17,746 bases of DNA, taken from NCBI GenBank assembly GCA_937900425.1, contig CALCDT010000130.1, positions 1 to 17,746 of the forward strand, given 5' to 3'. Source of the DNA: an uncultured Alphaproteobacteria bacterium. Its GTDB lineage: Bacteria; Pseudomonadota; Alphaproteobacteria; Rhizobiales; Pleomorphomonadaceae. The notes under the pieces were generated by a model. That model saw only the letters and a list, made by a program, of their open reading frames with translations, was not told the DNA's origin and ran no database searches. Shown here one piece after another: positions 6,637 through 16,462 of this stretch (position 1 is the first letter of the stretch; each line of letters opens with the position of its first letter). The position numbers and the translations under genes are program-made.

Positions 6637-8964
6637 ATGAGCCCTGAGCGAGCGACTGGCGAAGAGACCGGCGAGGCGCGGGGCTTCCGGCTCGGCTCCA
6701 TGGAGTTCCTTGCGCCCGAGGTGGTGAAAGCCCGGGAGGCGGAGAGGGCAGACGCCGGCGGGGAGCCGTCCGGGGCCGGCCTCGCCCTCGTTTCGCCGGT
6801 CCCCCCATCGTCCATCGGCACGGTGCCGGTCGCAATGCCGGCCTCCGAGGTGGTCGCAGCGGTCGAACCGCCCGCAGCCGTCCGGACGGCCGGGGCCGGC
6901 CCGTCGGCTCGCGCCCCCGGCGGACTTTCCTCATACGTGTCCCATCGGGCCGAGGCGAGCGCCGATCCCGGCGTGTTCCGGCTCGGCGCAATGGTGTTCG
7001 CGCCCGCCGGCGAGAGCGTGCGTGGGGCGGACGCCGGTGCGGGCACGGCGGCGGTGCCGCCCGTGTCGACGGCCGGCGCGGCCGGAACCGGTGACGGGAG
7101 GGGCGGCTCTCGGGCGGCGACCTCAGGGGGGCGCGACACGGACATGGACGCCGGCGCGCCGCCGCCGGCCGACGCGCCCGCCCGGCGTACCGATCCGCTG
7201 CGGATGGCCCGGATCGCCGTCGACCTCGTCTTCCTCGCCGTCTTCGCCGCGCTGCTGTTCGCGCCGGGCATCGACCGGCTGCCCCCGACCGATCGCGACG
7301 AGGCCCGCTTCGTCCAGGCGACGAAGCAGATGCTGGAGAGCGGCGACTACGTCGACATCCGCCTCCAGGACGAACCGCGCTACAAGAAGCCGATCGGGAT
7401 CTACTGGCTGCAGGCGGCCTTCGTTAAGGCGCTCGGCTACGGCGCCGACGCGCCGTTGTGGGCCTACCGGCTGCCGTCGGTGACGGCGATGGTGGTCTGC
7501 GTCCTGCTCGTCTACCTGATCGGCGTCACGCTGTCGGGGCCGGGGGTGGGCCTGCTGGCGGCGGCGGTCTTCGCGTTGTCGCTGATCGTCGGGGTCGAGG
7601 CGCGGCTCGCCAAGACCGACGCGGTGCTGCTCGCCTTCGTGCTGATGGCGCAACTCGCGCTCGCCCGGGTCTTCGTCGGCCGCCTGGCGCGGGCGCCGGG
7701 ATCGGCGGCGCTGTTCTGGACCGCGATCGGCTGCGGCGTGCTGGTCAAGGGGCCGGTGATCCTGATGATCGCCGGGCTGACCCTCGCCGCGCTCGTGATC
7801 GCGACGCGCTCGCTGGCGGTGGTCAAGGCGCTCTATCCGCTGCGCGGCCTGCTCTGGGCGCTCGTCATCACGCTGCCGTGGTTCGTGGCGATCTGGCAGG
7901 TCGCAGGGCCCGGCTTCTTCACCGAGTCGCTCGGGCAGGACCTGTTCCAGAAGCTCGGCACCGGGCAGGAGAGCCACGGTGCGCCGCCCGGCTCCTATCT
8001 GCTCGCCGCCTTCGCCACCTTCTGGCCGGGCATCGCCCTGCTGCTGCTGGCGATCGGATGGATCTGGCGGCACAAGACGAGCCGGCCGGTCGGCTTCCTG
8101 CTCGCCTGGGCGCTGCCGTCCTGGGTGGTGTTCGAGGTGGTGGCGACCAAGCTGCCGCATTACGTGATGCCGCTCTATCCGGCGCTGGCGCTGCTGATCG
8201 GCCTCGCCGGCGCCGACGGAGCCCTCGCGGCGGCGAGCCGCTGGCGCCGCTTCGTCACGGCGTTCATCCCCTTCCTCGCCCTCGCCCTGGCGGGCGGCCT
8301 CAACGCCGGCTTCGTCCTGGTCGAGGGCCACGTCGACCCGGTCGGCGTCGCCGCGGCTTTCGCCGGCGCGGCGGTGGTGGTCGCCGGCTGGTGGGTGATG
8401 CGGCGACGGCCGCGGCTCGGCTTCTCGCTCGCCGCACTCGGCATCGGCGCGATCTACCTGACGGCCTTCTTCTGGCTGCTGCCGCGGGCGGACCACATCT
8501 GGGCGTCGAACCGCATCGCCGAGGCGCTGCAGCGCGCGGCGACCTGTCCCGATCCGCGCGTCGTCGCGGTCGGTTACGGCGAACCGAGCCTCGTCTTCCT
8601 CGTCGGAACCGACGTGATGATCGTCAACGCCGACGAAGGCGCGCGGGCGTTCCGCTCGGCCGACTGCGCGCTCGCCGTGGTCGATTCGCGCCACGACGGA
8701 AGCTTCCGCGGCGCGCTCGGTGCCGAGGCGCCGGCCGCGTCGGAGACGGTCGATGCCCGCAACCTCAACGGCTTCCGGCCGCGGCAGTTCGTGATCTACG
8801 CGCGGCCGGCGCCGGTCGCGGCGGAGAAGACGCCTGCGACGGAGGAGCCGGAAGCCGACGGCGAGGACGGCGGCGAAGGGGAGGCCGGACCGGCGCCGGA
8901 AGCCGGGGCTGTGCCGACACCCGGTGGCGACCCGTCGCCGGACGCGGGGTCCGAGACGCGATGA
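6637..8964 (+). CDS. GT39 / ArnT-like integral membrane glycosyltransferase with long N-terminal tail
   Basis: This gene encodes a 775-residue member of the dolichol-phosphate-mannose/ArnT-like (GT-C) transferases, which use polyprenyl-phosphate sugars to glycosylate lipid A or other envelope acceptors on the periplasmic side. The first membrane helix starts near residue 190. It is followed by the family's acidic loop DRDEARF (219-225) and EPRYKKPIGIYWLQ (246-259). Many more hydrophobic helices follow to about residue 610, then a soluble part and an acidic disordered tail. The first 185 residues are Pro/Ala/Gly-rich and carry a duplicated motif (GFRLGSMEF at 16-24, VFRLGAMVF at 113-121). An ATG at 7144 would give a family-typical start, but the frame and the repeat argue for 6637, where the ribosome site is weak. 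The stop overlaps the next start (ATGA). The sugar and acceptor cannot be read from the sequence. Confidence 0.88.
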   Translation: MSPERATGEETGEARGFRLGSMEFLAPEVVKAREAERADAGGEPSGAGLALVSPVPPSSIGTVPVAMPASEVVAAVEPPAAVRTAGAGPSARAPGGLSSYVSHRAEASADPGVFRLGAMVFAPAGESVRGADAGAGTAAVPPVSTAGAAGTGDGRGGSRAATSGGRDTDMDAGAPPPADAPARRTDPLRMARIAVDLVFLAVFAALLFAPGIDRLPPTDRDEARFVQATKQMLESGDYVDIRLQDEPRYKKPIGIYWLQAAFVKALGYGADAPLWAYRLPSVTAMVVCVLLVYLIGVTLSGPGVGLLAAAVFALSLIVGVEARLAKTDAVLLAFVLMAQLALARVFVGRLARAPGSAALFWTAIGCGVLVKGPVILMIAGLTLAALVIATRSLAVVKALYPLRGLLWALVITLPWFVAIWQVAGPGFFTESLGQDLFQKLGTGQESHGAPPGSYLLAAFATFWPGIALLLLAIGWIWRHKTSRPVGFLLAWALPSWVVFEVVATKLPHYVMPLYPALALLIGLAGADGALAAASRWRRFVTAFIPFLALALAGGLNAGFVLVEGHVDPVGVAAAFAGAAVVVAGWWVMRRRPRLGFSLAALGIGAIYLTAFFWLLPRADHIWASNRIAEALQRAATCPDPRVVAVGYGEPSLVFLVGTDVMIVNADEGARAFRSADCALAVVDSRHDGSFRGALGAEAPAASETVDARNLNGFRPRQFVIYARPAPVAAEKTPATEEPEADGEDGGEGEAGPAPEAGAVPTPGGDPSPDAGSETR

Positions 8965-10628
8965 GCCGCGCTGTTCCCGACCGCGCGCGCGATCGCCGAA
9001 ACCGGGCCGCGGCCTGGCTCGCCGCCCACCGGCCGCCGCGCAGTGCGGCGCCCGTGGTCCTCGCGGTCACCGTGCTGCTCGTCGTCACCGCCGTCGCCGT
9101 CGATCTCGACGTCCAGCGTGCCGTCGCGACCTGGTCGGACGGCACCCGGGCCGTGTTCTCGACGATCACCAAGCTCGGCAAGTCGGACTGGCTGCTGATC
9201 CCGGCGGGGCTGTTCCTGCTCGCCTCGCTGCTGCCGGCTGTCCGCCGCCACGCCTTGCCGGTGCGGCGCGCGGTGCGGATCGGCGCGGAGCGGGCGATTT
9301 TCCTGTTCGTGTCGGTGGCGGCCTCGGGGCTCGTCGTCCTCGTCTTCAAATACGGCTTCGGCCGACCGCGGCCGCGCATGGTCGCCGAACACGGCCACGC
9401 CTTCGTCGGCCCGACCTTCGACGCCGACTTCGCGTCCTTTCCCTCGGGCCACGCCACCACCATGGGCGCGCTCGCCATGGTGTTCCTGCTGCTCGCCCCC
9501 CGCTACGGCGGCGCGATCGCCGCGGCGAGCCTCGTCGTCGCGTTCTCCCGGGTCGTCGTCAACGCGCACTTCCTGTCGGACGTCGTCGCAGGCTACGCCC
9601 TCGGGCTCTGGGTGACGTGGCTGGTCGCCTGGGCCTTCGCCCGCGAGCGGATCGCCCTCGTGCCCGGCCCCGGCGTGATGCCGCGACCGAGGCGCCACAG
9701 GAAGGTCGCATTCATCCGCGATCTGGCGCCGCTGCTGCCCTTTCGGCTTGCAACCGTCGTCCGGCTGCCCGATACCTCGCCGCGGACGGCCGGTCCCGAC
9801 ACCGCCCCCGCCATCGTCGCCCTCGATCGTCACCGGACCCTCGCCATGAGCGGAACCTCCCGCGTTTCCGTCGTCATTCCCGCCAAGAACGAGATGGACA
9901 ATCTCGCGGTGCTGATCCCGGAGATCCACGCCGCCTTCGGCGCGCGCGAACACGAGGTGATCGTGGTCGACGACGGTTCGACGGACGGCACCGCCGGGCT
10001 GCTCGCCACGATGCGCGCCGCCGGCAGGCCCGTGCGCCACGTCCGCCACGAGGCGTCCTGCGGCCAGAGCGCCGCGGTGCGCTCGGGCCTGCTCGCGGCC
10101 CGCGGCGACATCGTCGCGACCATCGACGGCGACGGCCAGAACGATCCGGCCTACATTCCGGCGCTGGTCGCCGCGCTCGAGGCCGGCGGGCCGCAGGTGG
10201 CGCTCGCGGCCGGCCAGCGGCTCGGACGCACCGACGGCTTCTGGAAGACCCGCGCCTCGCGCTTCGCCAACGCCGTGCGCGGGGCGATCCTCGCCGACGG
10301 CACCCGCGATTCCGGCTGCGGCCTGAAGGCGGTGCGCCGAGAGGTGTTCCTGCTGCTGCCCTATTTCGACAGCTGGCACCGCTTCCTGCCGGCGCTGGTG
10401 ATCCGCGAGGGCTACCGGGTGGTCCACGTCGACGTCGTCGACCGCCATCGCCGCTTCGGCAAGTCCAACTACGGCATCTTCGACCGCGGCTTGCGCGGGG
10501 TGCTCGACCTGTTCGGCGTCTGGTGGCTGCGCCGGCGACGCAAGCGGATCCCGGTCGCGAGCGAGATCGGGTCCGGGGCGGGCGCGTTCGGGGGGGCGCC
10601 GGCGGTGACGGCGAACGGCGATGTCTGA
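8961..10628 (+). CDS. Fused PAP2 phosphatase - GT2 (DPM1/ArnC-like) glycosyltransferase
   Basis: One uninterrupted 555-residue frame joins two enzymes. Residues 1-235 are a six-helix PAP2 lipid phosphatase with all three motifs: K130-x6-RP (KYGFGRPRP), PSGH at 161-164, and SR196-197 with His203 and Asp207 (SRVVVNAHFLSD). After a linker of about 60 residues, 300-525 form a GT2 domain with VVIPAKNE, VDDGSTDGT, the metal-binding DGDGQNDP (389-396), RDSGCGLKAVRREV and GKSNYG. GT2 proteins of this kind put a sugar on polyprenyl phosphate at the cytosolic face. Six helices would leave both the PAP2 C-terminus and the GT2 domain in the cytosol, consistent with the fusion. The start overlaps the upstream stop by four bases, and the end overlaps the next gene by eight. 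An internal ATG at 9846 could also yield free GT2, but no ribosome site is evident there. Confidence 0.85.
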   Translation: MSRAVPDRARDRRNRAAAWLAAHRPPRSAAPVVLAVTVLLVVTAVAVDLDVQRAVATWSDGTRAVFSTITKLGKSDWLLIPAGLFLLASLLPAVRRHALPVRRAVRIGAERAIFLFVSVAASGLVVLVFKYGFGRPRPRMVAEHGHAFVGPTFDADFASFPSGHATTMGALAMVFLLLAPRYGGAIAAASLVVAFSRVVVNAHFLSDVVAGYALGLWVTWLVAWAFARERIALVPGPGVMPRPRRHRKVAFIRDLAPLLPFRLATVVRLPDTSPRTAGPDTAPAIVALDRHRTLAMSGTSRVSVVIPAKNEMDNLAVLIPEIHAAFGAREHEVIVVDDGSTDGTAGLLATMRAAGRPVRHVRHEASCGQSAAVRSGLLAARGDIVATIDGDGQNDPAYIPALVAALEAGGPQVALAAGQRLGRTDGFWKTRASRFANAVRGAILADGTRDSGCGLKAVRREVFLLLPYFDSWHRFLPALVIREGYRVVHVDVVDRHRRFGKSNYGIFDRGLRGVLDLFGVWWLRRRRKRIPVASEIGSGAGAFGGAPAVTANGDV

Positions 10629-10962
10629 GATCTTCGCCCGCTTCTCCGACTGGCTGCACATGGTCTTCGTCGCCCAGATCGATTTCTGGGTGATCCTCGG
10701 CTTCGTCGCCCAGTTCCTGTTCATGATGCGCTTCATCGTGCAGTGGATCGCCAGCGAGCGGGCGCGCCGGTCGGTCGTGCCGGTGGCCTTCTGGTTCTTC
10801 TCGCTCGGCGGCGGCGTCCTGCTACTGGTCTACGCGGTCAAGCGCGCCGACCCGGTGTTCATCGCCGGCCAGGCCCTCGGCCTGCTCATCTACCTGCGCA
10901 ACCTCGCCCTGATCTTCCGCAAGGATCCGGCGACCTCGGAAGACGGCCGTCCCGGCGCCTGA
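10621..10962 (+). CDS. Small membrane protein with lipid-A-disaccharide synthase N-terminal (LAB_N) domain
   Basis: This gene encodes a 113-residue protein with about three membrane helices (roughly 22-45, 54-72 and 78-98). The LAB_N signature is clear: GFVAQFLFMMRFIVQW, ASERARRSVVPVAFWFFSLG, then RADPVFIAGQALGLLIYLRN. The domain is named for its similarity to the N-terminus of some LpxB proteins, but this protein has no LpxB catalytic part, so it is not the synthase. Free-standing members are often found beside DPM1-like GT2 and ArnT-like genes, as here. Its size and helix pattern would suit a sugar-lipid flippase subunit or an anchor, similar in role to ArnE/ArnF; this is inference. The start overlaps the preceding stop by eight bases, so translation is probably coupled. 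It is the last gene of the operon and converges on the diguanylate cyclase gene. Confidence 0.9.
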   Translation: MSEIFARFSDWLHMVFVAQIDFWVILGFVAQFLFMMRFIVQWIASERARRSVVPVAFWFFSLGGGVLLLVYAVKRADPVFIAGQALGLLIYLRNLALIFRKDPATSEDGRPGA

Positions 10963-10992
10963 CGGCTGCGGCGCGCCGGCAGGTTCGCCCGG

Positions 10993-11011
10993 CGATCCCG
11001 CAGAGGGATCG
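10993..11011. terminator. Hairpin between convergent genes
   Basis: CGATCCC (10993-10999) pairs with GGGATCG (11005-11011) around a five-base loop. It lies in the 87-base gap where the LAB_N gene and the diguanylate cyclase gene converge. There is no T run on either side, so its role as a terminator is uncertain. Confidence 0.35.
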
Positions 11012-11049
11012 TGTGCGTCTGGGGGAGTGCCGGGCAGGGCGCGCCAGGC

Positions 11050-12258
11050 TCAGCCGGCGGCGCTGCGCATCACCCGGTCGCTTTCGCCGCGACCGTCGCG
11101 ACGCGCCGGCTCGGCCGCGCGCCAGCAGCCGCGCCCGTCGGCCTTGGCCTGGTAGAGCGCCTTGTCGGCGGCGGCGAGCAGGTCGTCGGCCGACTGGTCC
11201 TCGCCGCGGTAACTTGCGACGCCGACGCTGATGCCGATGTCGATCTCCCGTCCCGCGACAGCGACCGGTTCGGCGAAGGTGGCGACCAGCCGGCCGGCGA
11301 GATGGCGCACGGCGCCCCCGCCGCCGGACATCGGCGTCAGTAACGTGAATTCGTCGCCGCCGAAGCGGGCGAGGAAATCCCCCGGCCCGAGCATGGCCCG
11401 GCAGCGCGCCGCCACCGTGCGCAGAAGATCGTCGCCGGCGGCGTGGCCGAGGGTGTCGTTGACCGTCTTGAAGTGGTCGACGTCGAACAGCATCACCGCG
11501 AAGCCGTCGCCGCCCGCACGTGCCGTCTCGATCCGCCGGGCCAGTTCCTCGGTGAAGGCGTGGCGGTTGGCGACGTCGGTCAGGCCGTCGTGGTGAGCGA
11601 GGTGGCGCAGCCGGTCCATGGCGTCGACCGCCCGGGCGTTGGCCTCGGCGAGCGAGTCGGCGAGGCGCGATTTCTCGTAGTTGAGCCGCAGCGCGGAGAT
11701 CAGCGTGCTCTCGCCGAACTTCGCGCCCTTGGCGAGCAGCACCGCGAAAATGAGCACGCAGGCGGCGAAGACGAGGAAGGTCGATCCGCCGTGGAAGACG
11801 AGGCTGGCGGCGAGCGACAGCAGCATCGGCACCGCGAAGGCCAGCGCGATCCTGGCGTGGGCGGCGCCGAGCGCGACCGCGCCCGCCGAGGTGCCGGCGA
11901 GGATGAAGATGACGAAGGCGCCGTCGTCGAGGGCGCGCGGATCGCCGATCAACACCGGCAGGCTCGCCCAGATGAGCCCGCTGGCCAGCGCGCCGGTCGC
12001 CGTGAGGGCGAGGAATCGCCCTGGCGCGGTCGCGATGACGCCGTCGGCGCGGGGCGAAAGATTGAAGCTGAGCCGCGCCATGACCACGGCGAGGGCACCG
12101 GCGGTCCAGGCCAGCGCCACCTCGGCCCCGAGATTGAGCCAGAGCAGAAAGCCGGTGATGTTGGTGACGATGATGCTGCCGGCGAGCGTGCTCGACAGGC
12201 CGCGGCGCACGATGCGGGCCTGCTTGCCGCGAACGGCCCGCTCCTCCGTCTCGTCCAT
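11050..12258 (-). CDS. Membrane-anchored diguanylate cyclase (GGDEF domain)
   Basis: With the start at 12258 the product is 402 residues. Residues 20-180 form about six or seven hydrophobic helices, a MASE-like sensor region I cannot assign to a named family. A short coiled linker (190-218) leads to the GGDEF domain, which makes cyclic di-GMP from two GTP. Visible features are HHDGLTDVANR at 222, the metal site FDVDHF at 258-263 and the intact signature RFGGDEF at 298-304. The allosteric inhibitory RxxD site is missing: the four residues before the usual spacer read GPGD (291-294). No EAL domain is present. The start is uncertain: ATG at 12303 and GTG at 12354 share the frame and none has a clear ribosome site. 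The gene stands alone, converging on the glycosyltransferase operon. Confidence 0.9.
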   Translation of the reverse strand: MDETEERAVRGKQARIVRRGLSSTLAGSIIVTNITGFLLWLNLGAEVALAWTAGALAVVMARLSFNLSPRADGVIATAPGRFLALTATGALASGLIWASLPVLIGDPRALDDGAFVIFILAGTSAGAVALGAAHARIALAFAVPMLLSLAASLVFHGGSTFLVFAACVLIFAVLLAKGAKFGESTLISALRLNYEKSRLADSLAEANARAVDAMDRLRHLAHHDGLTDVANRHAFTEELARRIETARAGGDGFAVMLFDVDHFKTVNDTLGHAAGDDLLRTVAARCRAMLGPGDFLARFGGDEFTLLTPMSGGGGAVRHLAGRLVATFAEPVAVAGREIDIGISVGVASYRGEDQSADDLLAAADKALYQAKADGRGCWRAAEPARRDGRGESDRVMRSAAG

Positions 12259-12701
12259 GGTCACGGACGGCGGTGCGCAGATGGCGAGGATCCTGGCGAG
12301 CATCACGATCAACGGTCGGTCCCGGCTCGGCCCGCGCCTTCGACCGTGCCCCACCGTCTTCGCCCATGGCGACGACGGAACGGGCCGTCTCGCACGGTCC
12401 GGACGACTCCGACCCGAAGACCGGACTCGCGGTTGTCATTCATCAGACGAGCACTGTGCGGTGCGGTGCATAACGGTGCGTTAAATCGGGCATCCGCATT
12501 CGAACCATCACCAGATTCGTGAAGGCCCGGCAGAATTGTTCATCGAACGCTCGAAACAGAAGTTCGAATTGTTCAAGAAGCCGATGGATTTGGTGACGCG
12601 ATGGGCCCATGGCGCATCTTCGGAGCGTTTCCTCGCCGGGACCGAGCTGGCCGCCGCGGCGCTCCGCGCGGCTGCCGCGGGAAACGGGTTCCCCCGTCGT
12701 C
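12259..12701. other. Intergenic region between the diguanylate cyclase and marC-type genes, with direct repeats
   Basis: Both flanking genes point left, so this 443-base stretch holds the 3' end region of the MarC gene and the promoter of the cyclase. The part at 12425-12600 is much less GC-rich than the surroundings. It contains a tandem GTGCGGTGCGGTGC stretch near 12455-12468 and the direct repeat listed at 12533-12575. A short hairpin (GGGAA/TTCCC, 12679-12693) follows the MarC stop. I see no credible gene; the frames that cross it are low-complexity shadows. Confidence 0.55.
12533..12575. repeat. Pair of 10-bp direct repeats, possible regulator binding sites
   Basis: GAATTGTTCA occurs at 12533-12542 and again at 12566-12575, 33 bases apart (about three helical turns). 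The palindromic TTCGAA touches the second copy at 12563-12568 and recurs at 12500-12505. The repeats lie about 275-315 bases upstream of the cyclase start, in an AT-richer patch. Confidence 0.45.
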
Positions 12702-13376
12702 TCAGGCCGGGCCCGGCCGCGCCGCCGCGTGGGCGAGAGTGGCGATGCCGTCGGCGACGAACTGCACGGCGAGAGCGGCGAGCAGCACGCCGAGCAGGCG
12801 GGTCAGGACGCTGCGCCCGGTCTCGCCGAGCAGGCGGTCGATGCGCTCGGCGGCGACGAAGATGGCGAGGCAGCTCATGATGACGGCGACGGCGAGCAGG
12901 ACGAGGGCGGCGAGGGCGAGGGGGGAGGTCGCCTGGGTCGCCATTAGGATCGACGCCGAGATGGCGCCCGGGCCGGCGATCAGCGGGATCGCCAGCGGAA
13001 AGACCGCGAGGTGGCGCAGGTCCTCGACGTGCTGACCGGGGGTGCCGCCCATGAACTGGGCCCGTGCCGAGGCGGCACTGTCGGCTTTGCGCTTCTCGCG
13101 CTTCTCGAACACCATCTCGAAGGCGATCCAGAACAGCAGCAGGCCGCCGGCGATGCGAAAGGCCGGCAGCGAGATGCCGAGGACGGTGAGGATCGTCGTG
13201 CCGGCCAGCATGAAGACGACGAGGATGACGCTGGCGATCACCGCCGCCCGCACCGCGATCGCCCTGCGCATCGCCGGCGAGGCGTCGCGGGTGAGAGCGA
13301 GGAAGATCGGGGCGAGGCCGATCGGGTCGATGGTGACGAGCAGCGTCGTCAGCGCGTTGAGAAGAAACTCCGCCAC
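12702..13376 (-). CDS. MarC family integral membrane protein
   Basis: This gene encodes a 224-residue inner-membrane protein of the MarC/UPF0056 family, with about six helices (near 5-28, 42-66, 70-90, 124-146, 152-175 and 190-215). Family blocks are LVTIDPIGLAPIFLALT at the start, the AVFPLAIPLIAGPGAISASI core (124-143), and TRLLGVLLAALAVQFVADGI near the end. The family's function is unsettled; the old link to multiple antibiotic resistance in E. coli was not upheld, so no transport role is claimed. The GTG at 13376 is the only start that keeps the conserved N-terminus, and its ribosome site is weak. A charged loop at 88-108 (EKREKRKADS) separates the two halves. The gene is divergent from gyrA across 199 bases. 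Confidence 0.92.
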   Translation of the reverse strand: MAEFLLNALTTLLVTIDPIGLAPIFLALTRDASPAMRRAIAVRAAVIASVILVVFMLAGTTILTVLGISLPAFRIAGGLLLFWIAFEMVFEKREKRKADSAASARAQFMGGTPGQHVEDLRHLAVFPLAIPLIAGPGAISASILMATQATSPLALAALVLLAVAVIMSCLAIFVAAERIDRLLGETGRSVLTRLLGVLLAALAVQFVADGIATLAHAAARPGPA

Positions 13377-13513
13377 GGCCCCGGCCCCGGTTGCTGGTGG
13401 CGCAGCATACCGGCTCTCCGGCCCGGTGTCGCCGCCGCTCCGACCCGCCGACCACCCCCGGCGGACTTTCCGGTGGATTTTGCGGCCGGCGGCCCGCTCG
13501 CACGGCCCCGGCC

Positions 13514-13542
13514 TGTCGCCGCGGCGCGGAATCGGCTAGAAA
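13514..13542 (+). promoter_or_regulatory. Possible gyrA promoter
   Basis: TAGAAA at 13537-13542, preceded by C, is the same -10-like sequence as at the tRNA-Pro promoter. Seventeen bases upstream, TGTCGC at 13514-13519 is a poor -35 box. Initiation near 13549 would leave a leader of about 27 bases before the gyrA start. Confidence 0.35.
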
Positions 13543-13575
13543 GCCGGAATCGACCAGAAATGACGGGCAGACGTT

Positions 13576-16329
<2,754 letters not shown>

Positions 16330-16364
16330 GCCGTCGGCGGCCGGGCGGCCTTCGAGAAGGCGGT

Positions 16365-16385
16365 TCGGCGGCGTCGCGCCGCCGG
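16365..16385 (+). terminator. GC-rich hairpin after gyrA
   Basis: TCGGCGGCG (16365-16373) pairs with CGCCGCCGG (16377-16385) around the loop TCG. It lies 36 bases after the gyrA stop, with no T run. It may be a weak or factor-dependent stop, leaving room for readthrough into the next gene. Confidence 0.35.
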
Positions 16386-16462
16386 CGTCCGGACAAGGAT
16401 CGGGATCGGGGTCGGTTGAGGCGCGGGGGCAGCGGCCCGCCGCGGCATCGTGGGAGCGGTCG

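Noticed and set aside
6354..7271. Bottom-strand frame of 305 codons crossing tRNA-Arg
   Set aside because: It contains the typical antisense-tRNA peptide (TPAGLEPATCRLEGG) and otherwise mirrors the coding sequence of the GT39 N-terminal tail.
7458..8960. Upstream part of the long frame that contains the PAP2-GT2 gene
   Set aside because: It lies wholly inside the GT39 gene in another register and is Arg/Gly/Ala-rich nonsense. The real product starts at the ATG at 8961.
9846..10628. A separate GT2 gene starting at ATG 9846
   Set aside because: The ATG fits a normal GT2 start, but there is no ribosome site and no stop codon separating it from PAP2. It is kept only as a possible extra internal start within the fusion.
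8796..10736. Bottom-strand frame of 646 codons across the PAP2-GT2 gene
   Set aside because: It is a shadow of GC-rich coding sequence with no ribosome site or domain, dominated by His, Asp, Arg and Glu.
12449..12482. Short GTGCG repeats as a possible CRISPR or replication iteron array
   Set aside because: Only two or three five- to six-base units occur, with no regular spacers and no associated genes.
11443..12522. Top-strand frame of 359 codons opposite the diguanylate cyclase
   Set aside because: It is antisense to a gene with intact GGDEF motifs, and its composition is an Asp/Glu/Arg/Gly-rich shadow.
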